Shown piece by piece: positions 43,989 to 50,900 of a stretch of DNA of 64,000 nt (the stretch's first letter is position 1; every line of letters starts with the position of its first letter). This DNA comes from Bacteroides cutis (lineage in GTDB: Bacteria; Bacteroidota; Bacteroidia; Bacteroidales; Bacteroidaceae): contig NZ_OEST01000002.1 in assembly GCF_900241005.1 (NCBI RefSeq), positions 62,001 to 126,000 on the forward strand. The letters run 5' to 3'. A program made the translations under genes and the position numbers. A model generated the notes under the pieces. The model made no database searches, was not told the DNA's origin, and worked only from the letters and a program-made list of their open reading frames with translations.

Positions 43989-44627
43989 TTATCTAAAGAA
44001 GGGATTTTCCGCTTTTTCAATCCCTATGGTTGTCGGAGCACCATGCCCGGGATAAACAATCGTTTCATTGGGCAGAATGAACAAACGGCTGCAAATATGT
44101 TCTATCAGTTCGTCAAAATTACCACCGGTAAGATCGGCACGGCCGATACTCCCCTGAAACAAGACGTCACCTGAAAACATGCAATGGTCTGCCGCACAAT
44201 AGTACACCAAACTACCTGGTGAGTGCCCCGGCACATGAATAGCTTCCAGTTTTGTGTTTCCGAATGCAATGATGTCACCGTCGTGCAGGTAAGTGCCCAA
44301 CGGTACGGGAGATTCTTGTAATTGAAAACCGAACATACGGCTTTGTTTAGGCGCCTCGTCAATCCAAAACTCATCGGCCTGGTTAGCTTCAGCTTTCAGT
44401 CCGAATTCTTTCAGCATGAAAGGATTGCCGAAGATATGGTCAAGGTGTAGATGAGTGTTCAGCAGATGCTTTACATTCAATTGGTTGTTAATGATAAAAT
44501 TCTTCAATGTTTGCTTTTCTTCTTCATAAAAACAACCGGGGTCAATAACAACCGCTTCATTGGTTTCGTCCCACAAAACATAACAGTTTTCGGGGAACAT
44601 ATTAAATTCAAATCTCTTTATTTTCAT
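43989..44627 (-). CDS. Metallo-beta-lactamase-fold hydrolase, glyoxalase II type
   Basis: The 212-residue protein has the complete dinuclear metal site: THLHLDH (near residue 58), VPGHSPGS (near 131), FSGDVLF (near 151) and YPGHG (near 193). The spacing and short length fit the glyoxalase-II-like subgroup (hydroxyacylglutathione or other thioester hydrolases) common in Bacteroidetes. As Bacteroides lacks glutathione, the true thioester is uncertain. The gene sits between rsmG and gcvP with gaps of 29 and 25 bases, so it is probably part of a leftward operon. Confidence 0.88.
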   Translation of the reverse strand: MKIKRFEFNMFPENCYVLWDETNEAVVIDPGCFYEEEKQTLKNFIINNQLNVKHLLNTHLHLDHIFGNPFMLKEFGLKAEANQADEFWIDEAPKQSRMFGFQLQESPVPLGTYLHDGDIIAFGNTKLEAIHVPGHSPGSLVYYCAADHCMFSGDVLFQGSIGRADLTGGNFDELIEHICSRLFILPNETIVYPGHGAPTTIGIEKAENPFFR

Positions 44628-44656
44628 GATAAGATTTATGATGTCAGATTTATCAA

Positions 44657-45280
44657 TTATCCATTACAGACATATACCACTTTCTTCGTTTCAAAAAATT
44701 CCTCCTCAAAGAATTCCTTCAAATTCCACAGGGTTGTTTTATTCTTGACAGGCATGGTTTCATGTTCCAATTCACCACCTTTCAGGCAAATCAGTCCATT
44801 GGGGAGGGCATTCTGTTGTTTGGGAGAAATATTTTTGCGAATGATTTTCAATAAATCGGTCAACGGCATTACGGCGCGGCTTACAACAAAATCGAACTGT
44901 TGTTTTTCTTCCTCAGCGCGTGCATGACGGAAAGTAACGTTTTTCAGTCCGATACTATTTGCTATTTCAGTAGCTACACGGACTTTCTTACCGATGCTGT
45001 CTACTAAATGAAATTTTACTTCCGGAAAAAGGATAGCCAAAGGGATACCCGGGAAACCTCCACCTGTGCCGAGATCCATAATCTGCGTACCCGGTCTAAA
45101 ACGGATAACTTTAGCGATACCCAGCGAATGGAGCACGTGATGTTCGTATAAGTTCTCGATATCCTTGCGTGAAATAACATTTATTTTAGAATTCCAGTCC
45201 AGATAGAGATCATAAAGTGCGGCAAACTGCCTTTTTTGTTCTTCTGTCAGATTCGGAAAATACTTCAGAATAAGTTCCAT
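44657..45280 (-). CDS. rsmG: 16S rRNA (guanine527-N7)-methyltransferase RsmG
   Basis: The 207-residue protein (GidB family) uses S-adenosylmethionine to methylate G527 in the 530 loop of 16S rRNA. Signatures: LYDLYLDWNSKINVISRKD near residue 25, LHSLGIAKVI, the SAM loop MDLGTGGGFPGIPLAI near residue 67, and VVSRAVMPL. The length is standard. Loss of this modification gives low-level streptomycin resistance in other bacteria. The gene lies 18 bases behind the DUF3298 lipoprotein gene and 29 bases before the hydrolase gene. Confidence 0.95.
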   Translation of the reverse strand: MELILKYFPNLTEEQKRQFAALYDLYLDWNSKINVISRKDIENLYEHHVLHSLGIAKVIRFRPGTQIMDLGTGGGFPGIPLAILFPEVKFHLVDSIGKKVRVATEIANSIGLKNVTFRHARAEEEKQQFDFVVSRAVMPLTDLLKIIRKNISPKQQNALPNGLICLKGGELEHETMPVKNKTTLWNLKEFFEEEFFETKKVVYVCNG

Positions 45281-45298
45281 TTGAATATGAATTACTAT

Positions 45299-46156
45299 TT
45301 ATGAGTTACGTACTTCGTTCAGCACCATATTGTCGTCTCCCAACAGGTGTTGCAGCATTTCATACGGCAAAGTGATTTTCACCGGTCCCATCACGTATGG
45401 AGCGATGTCATATACATTATAAAAGAAAGTAATTCCTTCTTTGCTAAGATAGAAATTCTCGGTGGGGGCCAATTCTCCGGTAGTGGCATATCCCATATCT
45501 TCCAACTCTTGGCGGGTAGTCACTTTATTGTCGGCCATCAACTGGTTCCACAATAAATCGGTCAGAGCCTCTTTATAATCACTAACGAATAAGTCATCCA
45601 GACGGATAGGGGCTAATGTACGTAAATCCATATTGAGGAAAGTTGTCATATAGATACCGTGTGCGCCACCGGTGTATTCGTTATACTCGATACGATAAAC
45701 CAACAAATGTTTGAGGTATAGTTGAATATGGCTGTTGATACCCTTATAGTAAGAATACCATGCTTCCATACTGGCACCATCTTCTTTGTCCTGTTCATCT
45801 TTCTTATACATCGATTCCAAGTCTTTACGATAGTCTTCAACATACTTCTCTGTATATTTTTCTACTGCCTCTTCAGGTGTCATCGATATATACTTGTCTC
45901 CGAAACAGGCAGAAAGAAAGTAAGTATTCAGACTGTCTTTTAATTTGTTGTCGGAAGATTTTGCGGCATACGCAAAATTGATGGTAAGGTTACAAGCCGG
46001 TTTGGCGGTGTCACCGAAAAGATGAGCCGTTTCGTTCACTTGTATACTGTCAAACTCCAACGCCCCTGCGTTTTTGTTCATGATGTTACCGCAAGAAAAG
46101 AAAAAGCCGCTTGTCGCAAGCAGAAGGACAAGTAGGCTGACAGTTTGCTTTTTCAT
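45299..46156 (-). CDS. DUF3298/DUF4163-type lipoprotein
   Basis: The 285-residue protein has a lipoprotein signal (KKQTVSLLVLLLATSGFFF, lipobox FSCG). The mature part begins with a strand-rich DUF4163-like region (NLTINFAYAAKSSDNK) and ends in a DUF3298-like region marked by YNEYTGGAHGIYM and LDDLFV. Related proteins (RsiV/PdaC type) bind peptidoglycan or lysozyme or deacetylate cell wall, but the catalytic polysaccharide-deacetylase domain is missing here. After the Cys comes GNIMNK, not an acidic export signal, so a periplasm-facing position is likely. A TATATTTG box (46205-46212, complement) precedes it. Confidence 0.8.
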   Translation of the reverse strand: MKKQTVSLLVLLLATSGFFFSCGNIMNKNAGALEFDSIQVNETAHLFGDTAKPACNLTINFAYAAKSSDNKLKDSLNTYFLSACFGDKYISMTPEEAVEKYTEKYVEDYRKDLESMYKKDEQDKEDGASMEAWYSYYKGINSHIQLYLKHLLVYRIEYNEYTGGAHGIYMTTFLNMDLRTLAPIRLDDLFVSDYKEALTDLLWNQLMADNKVTTRQELEDMGYATTGELAPTENFYLSKEGITFFYNVYDIAPYVMGPVKITLPYEMLQHLLGDDNMVLNEVRNS

Positions 46157-46347
46157 ATTGAATTTCGTTTATAAATCAACATTTCGATCATAAATCTTTA
46201 TCGACAAATATAGAACATATTAGTGAACTGTACGCATAAAAAGAGAAAAATCTATTCTGTATAAGGGTTAAAACTAGTTGAACAAAGCACTCATTCCGGT
46301 TGTTGCTTAATCAAAGCAGAAAAACAATAATCTAAAACATAAATTGA

Positions 46348-48003
46348 ATGAACAATATATTCAGAAAAGCATATCCTGTATTGGATATGTACGATACAGG
46401 ATGCGCTGAAAATAAACCTGATTTTTACTCGAAGTTGCGGGTTACAATCGCATGGATTTTTATGATCCTTTTGGTGGTACTTGAAAACTTTGTACATATT
46501 CCATATATCAATGTGCTACAGTTGATATTGGTTATCTTTGTCCTGTTGTTTTTCAGTATCCCTTTATATAGAGGTGCATGGAGACAATTCTATGTAGGAT
46601 ATTATAATATGGATACACTGGCAGCAATCAGTATTACCATTACTTTTCTGTTCAGTGCATTCAATACTTTTTTCCCCGGCTTTTGGTATATTCGTGGTTT
46701 GGAGCCACATGTATATTATGAAACGATTGCTATCGTCGTAGCTATAACTCTGACCGGTAAAATGATGGAGAGACGCATTTTGCATGCTGCACCTTCCATC
46801 AGTACCCGCATTACGGGAGGGTTTATTTCCGTTATTTTTGCCTTGTCTGCCCTGACTTTCATTACCTGGATTTTTTTCGGTGGAAAAGAAGCTGTTTCCC
46901 ACGGTGTATATTCAGCCATTTCCGTATGGGTGATGGCTTGCCCGTGTGCTTTGGTATTGGTGACGCCCGTTGCTTTGATGGTAGGCATAAATAGAGCATC
47001 CGAAAATCACATCCTGATAAAAGAAGCATGGGCTTTGGAACAAATGCCCGATGTGGACGTCGTTGTTTTTGATAAAACCGGTACATTGACAGAGGGGCAT
47101 CCTTCGATAACGGGGTGGCTGTGGGTACAAACCCAAGAAAAATATTTTAAAAACATTCTTCTGGCTGCCGGAATGAAAACCGATCATATCCTGATCAATT
47201 CGATCGTTTCCGTTTTGGAGAAAGATGAGAGCGTGGAACCTGCCATTCTGGAGAGTTTCGAAAAACTTTCGGAAAAGGGAGTGAAAGTGGTTTATAAAGA
47301 CACGGTATACTGGGTGGGCAATCATAAACTGTTGAAAGATTATCAGGTTTATCTGTCTGATATTTTAGGTGATATGCTTGCCCAATATGAATCGGATGGG
47401 AATAGTATCATCTATTTTGGTCGTGAGAATGAGTTGATTTCCTTTGTTGCCATTAAAGATCAGATAAAACCCACATCCGCCGAAGCCGTCAAAGTACTTC
47501 GCGGACAGGATATTGAAGTCTGCATGTTGACGAGCGATGGTGAACGTACCGCTTCCTCTGTTGCCGATAGTTTGGGTATCATCCGTTATCTGTCCGATGC
47601 CTTGCCCGAAGATAAGGAGACATTTATCCATGAACTCCAGTTACAGGGTAAAACAGTGGCGATGGTGGGTGATGGCGTCAACGATACGCAAGCATTGGAA
47701 GCAGCAGATGTCAGTATCGCGATGGGTGAGGGTAAAGACATCGCCATGGAAGTCTCCATGGTAACATTGAAAACATCGGATCTTTTGTTATTACCCAAAG
47801 CATTCAGTCTGTCCCGCCAGATTACGGGATTGATAAATCAGAATCTATTCTGGGCGTTGATTTACAACTTGATAGGTATCCCTCTTGCGGCAGGTATACT
47901 TTATCCTGTTTATGGAATATTGCTTACACCTACTTTGGCAACTGTCGCCATGGCATTGGCGGGCATATCCGTAATGTTGAATAGTCTGAAATTGAAATAC
48001 TAA
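46348..48003 (+). CDS. Heavy-metal P-type ATPase paralogue lacking the actuator domain
   Basis: The 551-residue protein keeps the membrane and P domains of a P1B-type copper pump: CPC in WVMACPCALVLVTP (residues 198-200), phosphorylation site FDKTGTLTEG (Asp242) and VGDGVNDTQAL (near 440). However, the stretch between the second membrane pair (TGKMMERR, ending about 143) and the third (about 153 on, TRITGGFISVIF) is only about ten residues. The actuator domain with TGES, normally about 110-150 residues there, is absent. SEHP reads TDHI (279-282) and TGD reads TSD (395-397). No N-terminal metal-binding domain exists. It is probably not a working pump. The 3' end overlaps the AraC gene by 3 bases. 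Confidence 0.8.
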   Translation: MNNIFRKAYPVLDMYDTGCAENKPDFYSKLRVTIAWIFMILLVVLENFVHIPYINVLQLILVIFVLLFFSIPLYRGAWRQFYVGYYNMDTLAAISITITFLFSAFNTFFPGFWYIRGLEPHVYYETIAIVVAITLTGKMMERRILHAAPSISTRITGGFISVIFALSALTFITWIFFGGKEAVSHGVYSAISVWVMACPCALVLVTPVALMVGINRASENHILIKEAWALEQMPDVDVVVFDKTGTLTEGHPSITGWLWVQTQEKYFKNILLAAGMKTDHILINSIVSVLEKDESVEPAILESFEKLSEKGVKVVYKDTVYWVGNHKLLKDYQVYLSDILGDMLAQYESDGNSIIYFGRENELISFVAIKDQIKPTSAEAVKVLRGQDIEVCMLTSDGERTASSVADSLGIIRYLSDALPEDKETFIHELQLQGKTVAMVGDGVNDTQALEAADVSIAMGEGKDIAMEVSMVTLKTSDLLLLPKAFSLSRQITGLINQNLFWALIYNLIGIPLAAGILYPVYGILLTPTLATVAMALAGISVMLNSLKLKY

Positions 48004-48833
48004 CTGTTCCTGTATTCCAGCGGACTCATCCCCATATGTCTCTTAAAATATTTTCCAAAGAATGAAGCACTGGGGAAGTTCAGCGAATAGGCTATCTCCT
48101 GAATTGTCATATTACTGGATTTCAGTTTAGCCTTGATGTCGATAATAACCACATGGGCGATGATATCCAGCACATTTCTTCCTGTAACTTGTTTTACAGT
48201 AGTACTGAGATGTTGCAGTGAAATTCCCAACTTGTGGGCGTAGAACTGTGCTCGGCGTTCACGCGTATAATTCTCGATGACCAACTGTATCAGTTCACGG
48301 CATATTTCCTCTTTCCGGCTTTTGGCACCTTTTTGTGTTTGTGGACGGCTGCTATATAGTTCGTCTATGCCATACAGGATGATGTTCAATATATTCTGCG
48401 CCATTCTCGTATTGGGCATATAGGGTCCGGTGGAGATACGTGCCAACAAAGAAAAATAATCCTTGAAATAAGAAGCGATTAATTCGTTGACAGGTATTAC
48501 AGGAGTTTCCAATATATTGGAGTAGGACGACATGGTAGACTGAATTAGATTGACCCCGTTGAGGCAGTGCTCGGAAAACCCTGCAAAGCAAATCCTTACT
48601 TTTTCTTTCTGCCCGTAAAACTGGATGATAGTACCGGGAAGCAGTGTGATGAAGTCTCCCTGTTTGATTTCAGTGTCCATCAGATTGATGGATACCGTGA
48701 TGGAACCTTCCGTGCAAAGGGCGAAAATACATGCTTTGAGTCGGCATGACTGCTTATATATATTCAGAATATCTTCCGTTACATCTGTCCATGCAATGAT
48801 ATCTACGGGTAGGTCTACTTGTGGAAATTCCAT
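48000..48833 (-). CDS. AraC-family transcriptional regulator
   Basis: From the ATG at 48833 the 277-residue protein has an N-terminal sensing region (about residues 10-170, including a cupin-like GSITVSINLMDTEIKQGDFITLLPG) and a C-terminal AraC double helix-turn-helix (ISLQHLSTTVKQVTGRNVLD; MTIQEIAYSLNFPSASFFGKYF; GMSPLEYRN). Such proteins usually activate a neighbouring gene. The convergent ATPase gene is the obvious neighbour, though a convergent layout does not prove a link. The frame extends to a TTG at 48860, which lies inside the -7 box TACCTTTG (48858-48865, complement), so the ATG is preferred. Confidence 0.88.
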   Translation of the reverse strand: MEFPQVDLPVDIIAWTDVTEDILNIYKQSCRLKACIFALCTEGSITVSINLMDTEIKQGDFITLLPGTIIQFYGQKEKVRICFAGFSEHCLNGVNLIQSTMSSYSNILETPVIPVNELIASYFKDYFSLLARISTGPYMPNTRMAQNILNIILYGIDELYSSRPQTQKGAKSRKEEICRELIQLVIENYTRERRAQFYAHKLGISLQHLSTTVKQVTGRNVLDIIAHVVIIDIKAKLKSSNMTIQEIAYSLNFPSASFFGKYFKRHMGMSPLEYRNS

Positions 48834-48942
48834 AGCTATTGTCGTCTTTAATTTGTACAAAGGTACACTTTTTTGCGAAAATTTGGCGGAAGATATTTAA
48901 TTTTTGCCTGTTAATTTAGAAAAGTGTGTTACATTTGCTTCT

Positions 48943-49614
48943 ATGAAATTAGAGACTGTAGATTGGAAAGTAATTCCCTATGCTAAAGCATGGGATAGGC
49001 AAACGGAATGGTTTGACGCGCTTGTGCATGCCAAGCAGGCAGGTGAGGAGTATGTAAACCATATCATTCTCTGCGAACATCCTCATGTATATACATTGGG
49101 ACGTAGTGGCAAGGAAACAAACATGTTGCTGAGTGAACAACAACTTCAAAAGATAGGTGCGACGTTGTATCATATCGATCGTGGGGGAGATATCACCTAT
49201 CATGGTCCGGGACAATTGGTCTGCTATCCTATCCTGAACCTTGAAGAATTTTCTTTAGGGTTAAAAGAATATGTCCATTTGCTGGAAGAAGCTGTAATCC
49301 GTGTATGTGCATCTTATGGAATAACAGCCGGTCGGGTGGACAAAGCCACAGGTGTTTGGTTGGAAGGCGATACTTCCCGTGCCCGTAAGATTTGTGCTAT
49401 CGGGGTGCGTAGCAGCCATTATGTAACCATGCATGGACTGGCTCTCAATGTGAATACAGATTTACGTTATTTCAGTTATATCCATCCTTGTGGTTTTGTG
49501 GATAAGGGGGTTACGTCCCTTCAAAAAGAATTGGGATGTAAAGTGCCGATGGAAGAAGTAAAGGAGAAGATATCTAAAGAATTGCAGTATTTACTTGAAC
49601 ATTCATATTTCTGA
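48943..49614 (+). CDS. lipB: Octanoyl-[acyl-carrier-protein] transferase LipB
   Basis: The 223-residue enzyme transfers octanoyl groups from acyl carrier protein to lipoyl domains such as the glycine cleavage H protein. Signatures: EHPHVYTLGRSGKETNML near residue 44, YHIDRGGDITYHGPGQLV near residue 76, the catalytic Lys in RARKICAIGVRSSHYVTMHG, and the thioester Cys in YIHPCGFVDKGVTSL. The ATG at 48943 is preceded by TACATTTG (48930-48937). The longer frame begins with a TTG at 48904 and is not needed. It marks the left border of the capsule locus. Confidence 0.95.
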   Translation: MKLETVDWKVIPYAKAWDRQTEWFDALVHAKQAGEEYVNHIILCEHPHVYTLGRSGKETNMLLSEQQLQKIGATLYHIDRGGDITYHGPGQLVCYPILNLEEFSLGLKEYVHLLEEAVIRVCASYGITAGRVDKATGVWLEGDTSRARKICAIGVRSSHYVTMHGLALNVNTDLRYFSYIHPCGFVDKGVTSLQKELGCKVPMEEVKEKISKELQYLLEHSYF

Positions 49615-49622
49615 TTTTTTAC

Positions 49623-49730
49623 GAAGTTAACTTCCTTTCCGGTAGGATGTTAACTTTGTATTCTCAAGAAGTTAACTAAGTGCGATATACTGAGTTAACT
49701 TATTGTATGATATGAAGTTAACTTATTGTA
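49623..49730. repeat. Five phased GTTAAC palindromes (22-23-bp period) before the capsule promoter
   Basis: GTTAAC occurs at 49626, 49649, 49671, 49694 and 49717, spacings 23, 22, 23 and 23 bases. Most copies carry the longer core GAAGTTAACTT; the last two share GTTAACTTATTGTA. The even period places all sites on one face of the helix, as in operator or iteron arrays. The array lies about 95-200 bases upstream of the capsule promoter and inside no gene. Confidence 0.8.
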
Positions 49731-49822
49731 GATTGACACTTCATTACTTCTGGAAAACAAATAAGAAAATTGTTGAAGAAGTAGAACATATCAATAATTC
49801 GGAAATATTTCTTATCAAACAT

Positions 49823-49853
49823 TTTGCCAATATAAAAATCGCCCTTATCTTTG
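49823..49853 (+). promoter_or_regulatory. Capsule locus promoter
   Basis: TTTG (49823-49826) and TATCTTTG (49846-49853) are 19 bases apart, an exact Bacteroides consensus. It is followed by a leader of about 180 bases and upxY. No convincing flanking inverted repeats of the Mpi-invertible type were found, so this promoter appears fixed. Confidence 0.75.
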
Positions 49854-49859
49854 CACACA

Positions 49860-50041
49860 TCAATTAAACGTTTTTTATAAATGCGTTTATTTTTATCGTT
49901 GTTCAAGCCGCTCCGCCTGCGATAGGGGAACTTGATTTTGACAATGAAAGTACTAAACTTGACATCACTTCTTTACTACTTGATTGAAAAGAGTTTCTTC
50001 TTTTCAGTGTCCCCAAAGAATGTCTTGACGAGAATGATGCA
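49860..50041 (+). promoter_or_regulatory. upxY untranslated leader with hairpins
   Basis: The stretch between promoter and upxY has no gene. It contains an AAACG...CGTTT hairpin near 49866-49889, a GC-richer segment at 49909-49925, and the hairpin TGAAAAG / CTTTTCA (49985-49991 / 50000-50006). In B. fragilis the UpxY antiterminators act through their own 5' leaders to prevent early termination; this leader is the expected target. Function is inferred from that system. Confidence 0.55.
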
Positions 50042-50614
50042 ATGAGCTCTCAAATTTTAACTTCCAATACAGAATTAAACAAAGATTTTCAATTGCATTG
50101 GTATGCTTTGCGCATCACCTATAGCCGGGAACTTGTTCTGAAAGAGTATCTGGATGCAGAGGGGATTGAGAACTTTATCCCGATGCACTATATTTACATC
50201 GTAAAGGGTGAGCGTAAAATGCGTAAGCTTGTTCCGGTAGTCCACAATCTGGTGTTTGTCCATACTACCCGCAAGCAACTCGATGAAATAAAAGAAGTGC
50301 GGGGGAGTGTTCTTCCCATCCGTTATATCATGGATCGTGAAACTCGCCAACCCATCACCATCCCCGATGTACAAATGCGTAATTTCATCGCTGTTGCCGG
50401 TAACTTTGACCAGCAACTCGTTTATCTTGACCCTACTTGTGTCAACATGGCAAAGGGTACCCGTGTCCGTATCACCGGTGGCATTTTTGAAGGGGTAGAA
50501 GGGGAATTCATCCGTATTAAAGGTGATCGTCGTGTTGTAGTGGCTATCCAAGGTATCATGGCAGTAGCTACAGCTTTTATTCATCCTTCACTGATAGAAC
50601 CGATTGAAGCATAA
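50042..50614 (+). CDS. upxY: UpxY-type capsule transcription antiterminator (NusG-like)
   Basis: The 190-residue protein has a NusG N-terminal domain (HWYALRITYSRELVLKEYLD near residue 19, IENFIPMHYIYI, HNLVFVHTTRKQLDEI) and a C-terminal KOW motif (KGTRVRITGGIFEGVEGEFI near residue 138). UpxY proteins stand first in Bacteroides capsule operons and let RNA polymerase pass termination signals in their own leader. The partner gene upxZ, which normally follows and silences other capsule loci, is not present: the next 286 bases contain only repeats and a possible 60-residue hydrophobic frame. Confidence 0.93.
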   Translation: MSSQILTSNTELNKDFQLHWYALRITYSRELVLKEYLDAEGIENFIPMHYIYIVKGERKMRKLVPVVHNLVFVHTTRKQLDEIKEVRGSVLPIRYIMDRETRQPITIPDVQMRNFIAVAGNFDQQLVYLDPTCVNMAKGTRVRITGGIFEGVEGEFIRIKGDRRVVVAIQGIMAVATAFIHPSLIEPIEA

Positions 50615-50651
50615 CAAACATAAATACTCTTACTGATGATTGGCGGGCGCT

Positions 50652-50834
50652 ATGATGATGTTTAGACTGTTCATCATCATGTTTAGGCTGCTAACTATCA
50701 TATTTAGATTACCATTCGTCATTTTTAGTATAATGCCGATGACACCTTTGGCACACGTTTTTCCAACTTTCTATAGTATATATGTATTAATATACTTAAT
50801 AGTACGTTTTACGTATACGTATAAAAAGTTATAA
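50652..50834 (+). CDS. Possible 60-residue hydrophobic peptide built on 7-residue repeats
   Basis: This frame opens with MMMFRLFIIMFRLLTIIF, continues through two degraded copies of the same seven-residue unit, and ends in a second hydrophobic stretch (YSIYVLIYLIVRF) with a basic tail. It lies where upxZ is expected but has no resemblance to it. The repeats reflect a 21-base tandem DNA repeat, so the frame may be accidental. There is no recognisable ribosome site. It is listed as doubtful. Confidence 0.25.
   Translation: MMMFRLFIIMFRLLTIIFRLPFVIFSIMPMTPLAHVFPTFYSIYVLIYLIVRFTYTYKKL
50661..50728 (+). repeat. Four 21-bp tandem repeats between upxY and legB
   Basis: TTTAG recurs at 50661, 50682, 50703 and 50724, exactly 21 bases apart, with flanking ATCAT-like words. 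Copies diverge progressively to the right. A separate 9-bp inverted repeat (ATGACACCT 50739-50747 and 50848-50856) and a TGACA/TGTCA dyad (50842-50855) follow. These fill the 286-base spacer and may be regulatory. Confidence 0.65.
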
Positions 50835-50900
50835 AAGAGGGTGACATAGGTGTCATTCAGAGTATTTACACAACTATTATTGAGGTAATATTTTATAACC

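Noticed and set aside
46348..48003. Calling the P-type ATPase a frameshifted pseudogene
   Set aside because: The reading frame is intact through all membrane and P-domain motifs. The missing domain is an in-frame absence, so it is annotated as a CDS and discussed as a finding.
49623..49730. CRISPR array
   Set aside because: The five repeats have an 11-base core and 11-12-base gaps, far too short for repeat-spacer units, and no cas gene is present.
49760..49925. Invertible capsule promoter segment
   Set aside because: I looked for inverted repeats on both sides of the TATCTTTG promoter and found none longer than a few bases, so invertibility is not supported.
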